This document shows positions 9,791 to 17,041 of a DNA stretch of 64,000 nucleotides, piece by piece. The DNA comes from Verrucomicrobiota bacterium (GTDB taxonomy: Bacteria; Verrucomicrobiota; Verrucomicrobiia; Opitutales; Opitutaceae). Each line of letters opens with the position of its first letter. Within the stretch, counting starts at the first letter, position 1. The stretch lies in contig JAPLTN010000109.1 of the NCBI GenBank assembly GCA_026398135.1, positions 20,246-84,245 on the forward strand. Reading direction: 5' to 3'. The notes below the pieces were generated by a model. The model saw only the letters and a program-made list of their open reading frames with translations, made no database searches and had not been told where the DNA came from. Position numbers and translations under genes: made by a program.

Positions 9791-9818
9791 CATTCGTCAT
9801 CAGGCATCGGTCATTATT
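9791..9818. repeat. Four tandem heptamers upstream of purM
   Basis: The units CATTCGT, CATCAGG, CATCGGT and CATTATT make exactly 28 bp, 21 nt before the purM start and inside the purF-purM spacer. It has the same 4x7 design as the arrays in purL, with a different word. Confidence 0.65.
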
Positions 9819-9839
9819 CAACTTTCCCACTTTTAATCC

Positions 9840-10946
9840 ATGTCCCTCAGCTACGAATCCTCCGGCGTTAACTACGACCAGCTCGATGCCTTCAAGCGCG
9901 CCTGCCAAAAAGCGGCCAAGACCACCGCGCCCCTGCTTGAGCTGCACGGGTATGCCGAACCGGCCAATACCCGCGGCGAAAGCTGCTACCTCATGGAGGC
10001 CGCCGACCATTTCCTCGCCCACGTCGAGGAGGGGCTCGGCACCAAGAACCTCGTGGCCGACGCCGTCTATGCCCAGACCGGGAAAAATTTCTACCGCGAG
10101 ATCTCCATCGATACCGTCGCCACCATCGTCAACGACCTCGTGACCTGCGGCGCGTTGCCCATTTCCGTGGCGATGCACGCCGCCGTGGGCGAGTCCGCCT
10201 GGTTCACCGACACCGCGCGCATGGAGGCGCTGGTGGCGGGCTGGGCCGAGGGTTGCCGCCAGGCCGGGGCCGTCTGGGGCGGCGGTGAGACGCCGACCTT
10301 GCGCGGCATCGTCAACGCCGACGCCATCGTGCTGGCCGGTTCCGCCATCGGCAAAATCGAGCCCAAATCGCAACGCATCACCGGCGGCGTGCAGGCCGGC
10401 GACGAGATCGTGTTTCTCGCCTCTTCCGGCGTGCAGACCAACGGTCTGTCTCTCTGCCGCCTCATCGCTTCCAAGCTGCCGCAGGGCTACCAGACGCCCA
10501 TCGGGCATGGCGACACCCGCACTTATGGCGAAGCCCTGCTCGCCCCGTCGGTCATCTACGTGAACTTCGTGCGCGAGTGCCAGCAATCCGGCATCACGCT
10601 CAACTACGTGTCGCACGTCACCGGCCACGGTTGGCGCAAGATCATGCGCCTCGACGAGCCCTTCGTTTACGAGATTCACACCCCGGGCGCGGAGCCGGCC
10701 TTGTTCAAGTTCCTCCGCGAAGCCGGCCCGATCGACCTGCGCGAGGCCTACGCCACCTTTAACCAAGGCGTGGGTTTCGCGGCCTACGTTTCGCCGGAAA
10801 ACCTGGAGGCCACTCTCGCCGCCGCGAAGGCTTCCGGTTACACCGCCTGGCACGCCGGCACGGTTAAAAAAGAAGGCGACCGCAAGGCCGTGACCATCCC
10901 CTCGCTCGGCCTCGCCTACGACGGAAGCACGCTGCAAGTGCGTTGA
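9840..10946 (+). CDS. purM: Phosphoribosylformylglycinamidine cyclo-ligase (AIR synthetase)
   Basis: It closes the imidazole ring, FGAM to AIR, using ATP. At 368 residues it has the PurM/PurL-type fold signature: a glycine-rich GLGTKN near 60, ISIDTVATIVNDLVTCGA, GGGETPTLRG, and the ATP-site SSGVQTNGLSLCR. The sequence is closer to the divergent long PurM type than to E. coli PurM. It lies 154 nt behind purF on the same strand, with a heptamer array in the gap, and is probably co-transcribed. It converges with the Nif3-like gene. Confidence 0.9.
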   Translation: MSLSYESSGVNYDQLDAFKRACQKAAKTTAPLLELHGYAEPANTRGESCYLMEAADHFLAHVEEGLGTKNLVADAVYAQTGKNFYREISIDTVATIVNDLVTCGALPISVAMHAAVGESAWFTDTARMEALVAGWAEGCRQAGAVWGGGETPTLRGIVNADAIVLAGSAIGKIEPKSQRITGGVQAGDEIVFLASSGVQTNGLSLCRLIASKLPQGYQTPIGHGDTRTYGEALLAPSVIYVNFVRECQQSGITLNYVSHVTGHGWRKIMRLDEPFVYEIHTPGAEPALFKFLREAGPIDLREAYATFNQGVGFAAYVSPENLEATLAAAKASGYTAWHAGTVKKEGDRKAVTIPSLGLAYDGSTLQVR

Positions 10947-11012
10947 CCGAGGCCTGGCTACTGCGACCGTTTCCTTAACGCATTTAGCGGACGAGCCGCT
11001 TTCGGGAAACCG

Positions 11013-11768
11013 TCAAAGCGGGTTGTCCGTGGCGATAAATTCCCACGGCAAACCGAAGTGAGCGGCGGCGGCGGCGGCGAGGGCGCGTACGCCGTGAACC
11101 TCGGTGGCGTAGTGGCCGCAGCAGTAGAGGTTCAGCCGGTGTTCCTCGGCGAAGTTATACCATTCCTCGCGCAGCTCGCCGGTCACCAGCGTATCCACGC
11201 CGAGCGCGGGGAGCTCGGGCACGGCGCTGTTGCCACTGCCTGAGCAAAACGCGATCCGGCGCGGTACGGCGGAACCGTGCTCGATCGCGACGACCCGGCT
11301 GTAATGGGTTCGCAGCCCGGCCAGCAGTTCCGCGCGAGTGGCTCCGATAGGCGCGGTCCACGCCACCGGCTCGCTGCCCGGCGGGGTCAAAAAGGTTTGA
11401 TCGGGGACAAGCCCGAGTTGGCGTGCGAGCAGGGCATTGTTGCCCAGTTCGGAATGGCCATCGAGCGGGAGGTGGCAGCCGTAAACCGCCAGATCGGCCC
11501 GGATCGCGGTGGCGAAACGAGCATAGTGCTGCCCCACCATGGGCTGGGGCGCGGTCCAGTAAAGTCCGTGATGAACGATGAGAAAGTCCACCCCGGCGGC
11601 GGCGGCGCGGGCGAAGGGCACGCGGCCCGCGTCCACTGCGGCGCCGATCTTGGTCACGCGGCCGGAGTTTTCGAGCTGGAGGCCGTTCAGCGCGTTGGCG
11701 TGGTCTTTCCATGCGGTGCGGCGCGTGGTGTGGTCGCAAAATGCTACGAGTTCGGCGAGGGTGGGCAT
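11013..11768 (-). CDS. Nif3-like dinuclear metal protein (GTP cyclohydrolase I type 2 family)
   Basis: A 251-residue protein from MPTLAELVAFCDHTTR. Its Nif3 family signs are DFLIVHHGLYW near 65-75 (metal-binding His pair), YGCHLPLDGHSELGNN, the CSGSGNS motif, the HYATEVHGVRALA region, and a C-terminal Phe-Ile-Ala-Thr-Asp-Asn-Pro segment. These are metal-binding hexameric proteins whose in vivo role is unsettled. The Met at 11768 is preferred over the upstream start at 11810, because family members begin with the TLAELV helix. It is convergent with purM and divergent from the deaminase gene. Confidence 0.85.
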   Translation of the reverse strand: MPTLAELVAFCDHTTRRTAWKDHANALNGLQLENSGRVTKIGAAVDAGRVPFARAAAAGVDFLIVHHGLYWTAPQPMVGQHYARFATAIRADLAVYGCHLPLDGHSELGNNALLARQLGLVPDQTFLTPPGSEPVAWTAPIGATRAELLAGLRTHYSRVVAIEHGSAVPRRIAFCSGSGNSAVPELPALGVDTLVTGELREEWYNFAEEHRLNLYCCGHYATEVHGVRALAAAAAAHFGLPWEFIATDNPL

Positions 11769-11913
11769 AAGAGGTGTGATTAACGCCGCAGAAAGCGCGG
11801 CGCGGAGCAAGTCGGGTAAGCGGCGTAAGCGGAAGCGTTGCCCGAAAGACTACGAGGCTGGGTGCGGCAGACCGATTCGGCTCCTTCCTCATGCCGCAAA
11901 GTCAGAACGACCA

Positions 11914-11934
11914 AAGTAACCTAATAGGTTACTT
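11914..11934. promoter_or_regulatory. Perfect 10-bp palindrome, candidate operator
   Basis: AAGTAACCTA, one A, then TAGGTTACTT. It lies in the 260-nt divergent spacer between the Nif3-like gene and the deaminase gene, and it is an AT-rich island in GC-rich DNA. There is no T-tract, so a protein-binding site is more likely than a terminator. The regulator is unknown. Confidence 0.45.
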
Positions 11935-12028
11935 GATGCTGGGGCGGCGTGGGTGATGGGGGAGTCGGGTGCGGTGGGCGACGGTTTTTGGGGTGGCGTT
12001 TTGTGGCTTGGGGCATTGCCTCGGCGCG

Positions 12029-12502
12029 ATGTCGCAAGCGTCTTCGCCCGTCGATCTCATCGCCGCCGCCGCCGCCGAATTCGGGGGCCGTCCTTCGTGG
12101 GATGATTATTTCATGGCCACCGCCGTGCTGCTCTCCACCCGCAGTCCGTGCGAACGTCTCCATGTGGGCTGCGTGATCGTCACCGCCGGTGAGCGAAAAA
12201 ACCGCATCGTCGCCGCCGGCTACAACGGCTTCCTGCCCGGCACGCCGCACACTTCCCGCCTGCGCGATGGCCATGAACAGGCGACCGTGCACGCCGAGCA
12301 AAACGCCATCGCCGACGCCGCCCGGCGCGGCAGTTCGGTCGAGGGCTGTGTGGCCTACGTGACGCATTTCCCGTGCATCAACTGCGCCAAAATCCTTGCC
12401 GCTTCGGGCATCGCCGAAGTGCGCTATCGCGCGGACTATAAAAACGACCCCTTGGTCGCCCCTTTGCTTCAAGATGCCGGGGTGCGGGTCCTAAAGCTCT
12501 AA
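12029..12502 (+). CDS. Deoxycytidylate/cytidine deaminase family protein
   Basis: This is a zinc-dependent deaminase, probably dCMP to dUMP for thymidylate supply (ComEB type). The zinc site is complete: THAEQNA-like TVHAEQNAIADAA (His and catalytic Glu) and PCINC (two Cys). The 157-residue length from MSQASSPVDL fits the family. An earlier ATG at 11969 would add 20 hydrophobic residues absent from relatives. The gene lies upstream of the yqgE gene with a 29-nt gap. Confidence 0.88.
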   Translation: MSQASSPVDLIAAAAAEFGGRPSWDDYFMATAVLLSTRSPCERLHVGCVIVTAGERKNRIVAAGYNGFLPGTPHTSRLRDGHEQATVHAEQNAIADAARRGSSVEGCVAYVTHFPCINCAKILAASGIAEVRYRADYKNDPLVAPLLQDAGVRVLKL

Positions 12503-12531
12503 ACGGTGCAACCCGGCTAACTCCTCGACTG

Positions 12532-13107
12532 ATGCGCGATTCCACCAAGACGACCTTCACCGAAGGCAATTCCCTCGCGGGCAGGCTGTTGCTGGCGCAT
12601 CCGGTGTTGAAGGACGAAAACTTTCGCCGCACCGCCGTGCTCATTTCCAGTCACGACGCACAGGGGGCGATGGGCGTGGTCTTGAATCGTCCGCTGGCGA
12701 AAAAACTGGGGGAACTCGGCGGCGATTTCGCGCTCGGCCCGCTGGCGCAGGTGCCGGTTTTTGACGGCGGCCCGGTGGCGCGGCGGCAAATCATCATCTG
12801 TGCCTGGCGCCGGCATGCCGGCGACGAGGAGGAGAACTACGAGTTGTTATTCGGATTGGATCGAAACCGGGCCAACGACCTCGCCGGGCAGGCGGACGTG
12901 CAGCTGCGCGCTTACCTCGGCCACGCCGGATGGAGTGCGGGGCAACTCGAAGGCGAGCTGGCGCGCGATACCTGGGTGATCGCCGAGTTGGAGACGGATG
13001 TGATCCAGCATCCGGCCGACGAAAGTCTCTGGCGTCGCGTCCTGGGCGGGCTTGACGCTCAATGGCGATTGCTGGCCGACGAGCCCGATGAACCGGGTCG
13101 AAACTAG
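12532..13107 (+). CDS. yqgE: YqgE/AlgH family protein (UPF0301)
   Basis: At 191 residues it has the family signature SLAGRLLLAHP, then ENFRRTAVLISSH and GAMGVVLNRP in the first 60 residues, followed by VFDGGPV. The family function is not established; AlgH is linked to alginate regulation in Pseudomonas. It follows the deaminase gene closely, so the two may share a transcript. Confidence 0.88.
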   Translation: MRDSTKTTFTEGNSLAGRLLLAHPVLKDENFRRTAVLISSHDAQGAMGVVLNRPLAKKLGELGGDFALGPLAQVPVFDGGPVARRQIIICAWRRHAGDEEENYELLFGLDRNRANDLAGQADVQLRAYLGHAGWSAGQLEGELARDTWVIAELETDVIQHPADESLWRRVLGGLDAQWRLLADEPDEPGRN

Positions 13108-13147
13108 GCCCGGGCGAAACATAGTTCCGGCGCGGAGAAGTTTCCGT

Positions 13148-13177
13148 TTGACACACCCCATGTCGAACCGGTGTTTT
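13148..13177 (+). promoter_or_regulatory. Putative promoter of rpmJ-rpmE
   Basis: A perfect TTGACA at 13148-13153 is followed 18 nt later by a poor -10 candidate (TGTTTT, 13172-13177). It lies within the 80-nt spacer before rpmJ. I see no clear Zur-type AT-rich dyad here. Confidence 0.35.
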
Positions 13178-13187
13178 CTTCCTTTTT

Positions 13188-13313
13188 ATGAAAGTTGTTT
13201 CCTCCATCAAATCCGCGAAGAAGCGTCACCCTGACTGCCAAGTCGTGCGCCGCAAGGGCCGCATCTACGTGATCAACAAGACCGACCCGCGCTACAAGGC
13301 TCGCCAAGGCTAA
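13188..13313 (+). CDS. rpmJ: Ribosomal protein L36, zinc-ligand-free (C-minus) form
   Basis: A 41-residue 50S subunit protein. [17 protein letters not shown] matches the YkgO-type L36 of E. coli. The four zinc ligands of classical L36 are absent; only Cys17 remains. It is directly followed by rpmE of the matching C-minus type, the same pairing as ykgO-ykgM in E. coli, where it is induced by zinc starvation. Whether this pair is the only L36/L31 copy or a zinc-stress backup cannot be told from the window. Confidence 0.93.
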   Translation: MKVVSSIKSAKKRHPDCQVVRRKGRIYVINKTDPRYKARQG

Positions 13314-13346
13314 TCCGGCTAACGCCGACCTAACTAACTCACCACC

Positions 13347-13610
13347 ATGAAGAGCGAAGGCCATCCCTCCCTTAACGACGTCTGCTTCCTAGACGTCGCC
13401 TCCGGTAAGAAATTTCTCACCAGATCCACCGTCAAGTCGGCCCGCAAGGAGACGATCAACGGCGTTGAATACCACGTCATCATCCGCGACGTGACCATGG
13501 ACTCGCATCCCGCCTACACCGGCGAGAAGCGCATCGTGGACACCGCCGGTCGCGTGGAGAAGTTCACCACCAAGTTCCGCCGCGGCGCCGCTCCGGTCGC
13601 CAAGAAGTAA
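13347..13610 (+). CDS. rpmE: Ribosomal protein L31, type B (zinc-ligand-free)
   Basis: An 87-residue 50S protein aligned with E. coli YkgM: an N-terminal HPSLNDVCFLD, a central NGVEYHVIIRDV, then SHPAYTGEKRIVDTAGRVEKF. It lacks the CxxC pairs of zinc-binding L31. It lies 33 nt after rpmJ in the same operon, and a strong hairpin terminator follows 30 nt downstream. Confidence 0.93.
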   Translation: MKSEGHPSLNDVCFLDVASGKKFLTRSTVKSARKETINGVEYHVIIRDVTMDSHPAYTGEKRIVDTAGRVEKFTTKFRRGAAPVAKK

Positions 13611-13640
13611 GTTTTCAACGACTGCCTTTCGGTGTTTTTT

Positions 13641-13677
13641 AAAAACCCGCCGCACTCTTCGGAGCCGGCGGGTTTTT
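13641..13677 (+). terminator. Intrinsic terminator after rpmE
   Basis: AAAAACCCGCCG (13641-13652) and CGGCGGGTTTTT (13666-13677) form a perfect 12-bp stem with a 13-nt loop, ending in T5. It closes the rpmJ-rpmE transcript. Confidence 0.88.
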
Positions 13678-13754
13678 CGTGTCGGGTGGAGCATTCCTGC
13701 GGCGGGGATACAACCGGCCTTGCCTAGCGCCTGGGGCTTTACCAAGTTGCGGCG

Positions 13755-14252
13755 ATGGAATCCCACGAGTTGCTCAAGGACGTCCTCAAACGCACCAGCG
13801 CGAAACAGATCGCGGCGGATATGAATTTGTCGCTTTCGCTGATCTATAAGTGGGCGGAACCGCCGATCGACGTGGCGGGCAGTGGTTCGAGTAATCCGCT
13901 GGATCGGATCGAGCAGTTGATCAAATCGACCGGGGATGTGCGGGTGGCGCACTGGGTGTGCTGCCGGGCAGGGGGCTTTTTTATCGCCAATCCACCGGTG
14001 AAGGCGACGCGGCAGGCACTGGTGCCCGCGACCAACGAAATCGTGCGGGATTTTGCCGATCTTTTGGGGGTGATATCGGCTGCGAGCGCCGACCAGCAGG
14101 TGACGGCGGCCGAGGCCAAGAGCATCCGCGCCAAATGGGAGGAGTTGAAGACCGCGACCGAGGGTTTCGTGAACGCGGCGGAAAAAGGCGCTTACCGCGA
14201 TCACCCGCCCGCTGCTTCGGCGGCCACGCCGGCTCCGGCAAAGCCTCGCTAG
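13755..14252 (+). CDS. Helix-turn-helix protein, phage CII-like regulator family
   Basis: A 165-residue protein. Residues 1-35 (ELLKDVLKRTS, AKQIAADMNLSLSLIYKWAE) form a clear helix-turn-helix with the recognition helix SLSLIYKWAE. The middle segment VAHWVCCRAGGFFI is typical of the CII/CP76-type regulators found as single chromosomal genes in this phylum. The C-terminal third is a predicted coiled helix with an Ala/Pro-rich end. No phage genes surround it, so a domesticated regulator is more likely than a prophage remnant. Its targets are unknown. Confidence 0.7.
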   Translation: MESHELLKDVLKRTSAKQIAADMNLSLSLIYKWAEPPIDVAGSGSSNPLDRIEQLIKSTGDVRVAHWVCCRAGGFFIANPPVKATRQALVPATNEIVRDFADLLGVISAASADQQVTAAEAKSIRAKWEELKTATEGFVNAAEKGAYRDHPPAASAATPAPAKPR

Positions 14253-14258
14253 GCGGCG

Positions 14259-14936
14259 TCAGGCGGCGATGAAGGCGAAAAAAGCCTCCGCTTCGGCTGC
14301 GAGGTTTTCGATCAATAAATCCGGGGCGGCGGCGACCAGGCTTTCGCGGCTGGAGTAGCCGGTGTTTACCGTGATGGTGCGGGCACCGATGACCCGGCCG
14401 CAGGCGACGTCGTGCGGGGTATCGCCGATCACAAAAACGCGTTGTGGCGGGATGTCGCGGCCCAGGTGGGTGCGGGCGCGTTGGAGCGCATGAGGACCGA
14501 GTTCGTCGCGCGTCTCGCTGTCGTTGGCAAAGGCGCCGAAGGCGAAGCGCGACCAGAGGCCGTGGTGGTCGAGTTTGATTTTGGCGCCGGCGACCAGATT
14601 GCCGGTGAGGAGTGCGTTGAGGTAGCCCGAGGCGGCCGCGCGTTCGAGTGCGGCCTCGACGCCCGGCAGGACACGTGACGTGGCGGAGAGCCGGGCAGGC
14701 AATTCGGCAAAATAAGCTTCCGCCAAACGGGTGAGATTCGCCTCGTTGTATTCGTGGCCGGTGCGGGCGAAAATCTGGCGGATGATCCAGCGATCGGTGC
14801 GGCCGGCGAAGTCGATGTCATCCAGCGGGCGGTCGATGCCGAACGCGTTGTGCAGACCGGCCCGAAGCGCGGCCATGCCCGAGCCGCCGGAGGCGAGCAC
14901 GGTGCCGTCGATGTCCCAGAGGAGAAGCGTGTCCAT
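14259..14936 (-). CDS. HAD-superfamily hydrolase, phosphoglycolate phosphatase-like
   Basis: A 225-residue HAD hydrolase. Motif I is LLWDIDGT (nucleophile Asp8), motif II is the LLTGN segment near 110, the conserved Lys lies in the following helix, and motif IV is VIGDTPHDV at about 170. A helical cap lies between motifs I and II. The substrate cannot be read from sequence; phosphoglycolate or a related small phosphomonoester is the usual guess. The gene is divergent from the following lipoprotein gene. Confidence 0.85.
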   Translation of the reverse strand: MDTLLLWDIDGTVLASGGSGMAALRAGLHNAFGIDRPLDDIDFAGRTDRWIIRQIFARTGHEYNEANLTRLAEAYFAELPARLSATSRVLPGVEAALERAAASGYLNALLTGNLVAGAKIKLDHHGLWSRFAFGAFANDSETRDELGPHALQRARTHLGRDIPPQRVFVIGDTPHDVACGRVIGARTITVNTGYSSRESLVAAAPDLLIENLAAEAEAFFAFIAA

Positions 14937-15014
14937 AAGTGTGTTGGAAAAGCCGGGAGCCCAGTCGAAGCGCCGGCCGCTTGCGAGCTTTCGGTCCCGC
15001 GTTTACCTGTCGGC

Positions 15015-15464
15015 ATGAAAGCTTGGTTTCCTGTTTTCCATTTCGGTGTACGTTTGTCGGTAATCGTCGCGGCTGTGCTGCTGGCGGGCGGGTGTGCGAC
15101 GACCGAGGCCCGCATCCGGCGCAATCAGACGGAATTCGACCGGCTCACGCCCGGGCAGCAGCAACTAATCCGCGAGGGGAAAATCGCCTTGGGGTTTACG
15201 CCCGAGATGGTGACGCTCGCCGCCGGCGCGCCTGATGAGCGCTGGGTCCGCACCGATGCAAAAGGGCGTACGGAAATCTGGAGTTACACCCGTTACGCGT
15301 CTTCGGACGGCGTGCCGATTTACACCGGTTTTTATCACCGTTATCGCGGTTTTTACCCCGGGTTTTACGATGAAAACGCTTTGGCGGCGGCGCGGGCGGT
15401 GGAGTATTTCCGGGTGGAGTTCACCGAGGGCAAGGTAAGCGTGGTGCAGCAGCAGGAACGGTGA
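15015..15464 (+). CDS. Putative lipoprotein
   Basis: A 149-residue protein with an N-terminal hydrophobic signal and the lipobox LAGGC (Cys27), so it is probably an envelope lipoprotein. The mature part has LTPGQQQLIREGKIALGFTPEMV, a SmpA/BamE-like segment in which a helix-strand binding a neighbour is common, then a Tyr/Gly-rich region with FYHRYRGFYPGFY. The ATG at 15015 is chosen because it gives a normal signal peptide; the frame extends upstream but would overlap the HAD gene. Function unknown. Confidence 0.75.
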   Translation: MKAWFPVFHFGVRLSVIVAAVLLAGGCATTEARIRRNQTEFDRLTPGQQQLIREGKIALGFTPEMVTLAAGAPDERWVRTDAKGRTEIWSYTRYASSDGVPIYTGFYHRYRGFYPGFYDENALAAARAVEYFRVEFTEGKVSVVQQQER

Positions 15465-15575
15465 GACGCGAGAAGCGGGCGGGCGGGTGGGGTGCGGTCG
15501 CTTAAAGTCACATTTTAGACGGGAAAATGCCGTTGCCGGGCGGAGTGCAGCCGCCCTTTATATCGACTTTTACCT

Positions 15576-16997
15576 ATGGCATCGCACCCACTTGTCGCAG
15601 CGTTCCAACAGGCCGGCCAAGGCCATGTATTCGCCCACTTCGAGCAGCTAACTCCTGGTCAACAGGCGGAGTTGCTGGCCGATGCCGGTGAGATCGATCT
15701 CGCCGAGATTGCCGAGTTGGACCGCACGCTGGTGCAAAAGAACGCGGCGGCGGGCCTCGATCTGACGGATTTGACGCCCGCTTCCTACGAGGCCTTTCCC
15801 CAAAACGGCGGAGATGCCGCGGCTTGGGCGGTGGCCAAGGCCGAGGGCGAGGACGCGTTGCGCGCCGGTCGTGTGGCGGCTTTCGTGGTCGCGGGCGGGC
15901 AGGGCACGCGGCTGGGTTACGACGGCCCCAAGGGCACCTATCCGGTGACGCCGGTGTTGAAGAAAACCTTGTTTCAGGTCTTTGCGGAAAAGATCCGCGC
16001 CGCGGGTGCGCGTTATGGCCGGCCGCTGCACTGGTTCATCATGACCAGCCATATCAACCACGCCGCCACCGAGGCGTTTTTCCGCGAGCATGGTTTTTTC
16101 GGGCTGGCGGAGAACACGGTGCATTTTTTCCGCCAAGGGCGCATGCCGGCGGTTGGGTTTGATGGAAAGATCCTGCTGGAGGCGAAGCACCGCATCGCCA
16201 TGTCGCCCGATGGCCACGGCGGCTCGCTCCGGGCTTTGCAGCGCAGCGGCGCGCTGGATCTGATGCAGCGCGAGGGCATCGACATCCTGAGCTATTTCCA
16301 GGTGGACAATCCGATGGTGCGTTTCATCGACCCCGCCTTCGTGGGCTGGCATCTGCGCACGCGCTCCGAGATGAGCAGCAAGATGGTGCCGAAGGCCTAC
16401 GCCGGGGAAAAAGTGGGGCACTTCTGCGCCCAGCGCGGCCGCACCGTGGTGATCGAGTATTCCGATCTGCCCAAGGAGCGCCAGGAGGAGGTCGATCCGG
16501 CGACCGGACGCCTGCGTTTCATCGCGGGTTCGGTGGCCATTCACCTGCTGGATCGCGAATTCATCCGCCGCATGGCGACGGGCGCGGATGCGCTGCCCTT
16601 CCATCGCGCGGACAAAAAGATCCCCTGCCTCGATGCGGCCGGCAATCTGGTGAAGCCGGAAAAGCCGAATGGCGTGAAGTTCGAGCTGTTCGTTTTCGAC
16701 GCGCTGCCTTTCGCCAGCAACCCGGTCGTGATCGAGGCGAGCCGCGCCGACGATTTCTCCCCGGTGAAAAACGCCGAAGGCATCGATTCGCCCAAGACCT
16801 GCGCCGACGACCAGGTGCGGCAGTTCACCCGCTGGGCCAACGCCCACGGCGCGGCCTTGCCGATGGATGCCACCGGTTTGCCGCCCTTCGCCTTTGAGGT
16901 GTCGCCGCTCTTTGGTTACGATGAAGACAGCTTCGCCGCCGCCTGGGCCGCCCGTTCCGACGCGCCCGTCATCGCTGCGGGTTCTGTGCTTTCATAA
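15576..16997 (+). CDS. UDP-sugar pyrophosphorylase, UDPGP family (UDP-GlcNAc or UDP-glucose)
   Basis: This enzyme makes a UDP-sugar from UTP and a sugar-1-phosphate. The 473-residue protein has the nucleotide-binding loop VAGGQGTRLGYDGPKGTYPV at 106-125, MTSHINH in the middle, and a QVDNP metal/substrate motif. It is the eukaryotic-type UAP1/UDPGP fold rather than GlmU or GalU. It lies 44 nt before the phosphohexomutase gene, so the two probably act in sequence: mutase giving hexose-1-phosphate, then activation to UDP-sugar for envelope polymers or glycogen. UAP1 versus UGP specificity is open. Confidence 0.88.
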   Translation: MASHPLVAAFQQAGQGHVFAHFEQLTPGQQAELLADAGEIDLAEIAELDRTLVQKNAAAGLDLTDLTPASYEAFPQNGGDAAAWAVAKAEGEDALRAGRVAAFVVAGGQGTRLGYDGPKGTYPVTPVLKKTLFQVFAEKIRAAGARYGRPLHWFIMTSHINHAATEAFFREHGFFGLAENTVHFFRQGRMPAVGFDGKILLEAKHRIAMSPDGHGGSLRALQRSGALDLMQREGIDILSYFQVDNPMVRFIDPAFVGWHLRTRSEMSSKMVPKAYAGEKVGHFCAQRGRTVVIEYSDLPKERQEEVDPATGRLRFIAGSVAIHLLDREFIRRMATGADALPFHRADKKIPCLDAAGNLVKPEKPNGVKFELFVFDALPFASNPVVIEASRADDFSPVKNAEGIDSPKTCADDQVRQFTRWANAHGAALPMDATGLPPFAFEVSPLFGYDEDSFAAAWAARSDAPVIAAGSVLS

Positions 16998-17041
16998 ATC
17001 GCACGCTCCCCAATCGCTCCTCGCCCACCACGTTTTTAACC

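Noticed and set aside
10966..11015. Bidirectional terminator between purM and the Nif3-like gene
   Set aside because: The nested stems contain mismatches and no T-tract is present on either strand.
13755..14252. Prophage remnant suggested by the CII-like gene
   Set aside because: All neighbours are chromosomal genes on normal composition, and no other phage gene or attachment site is present.
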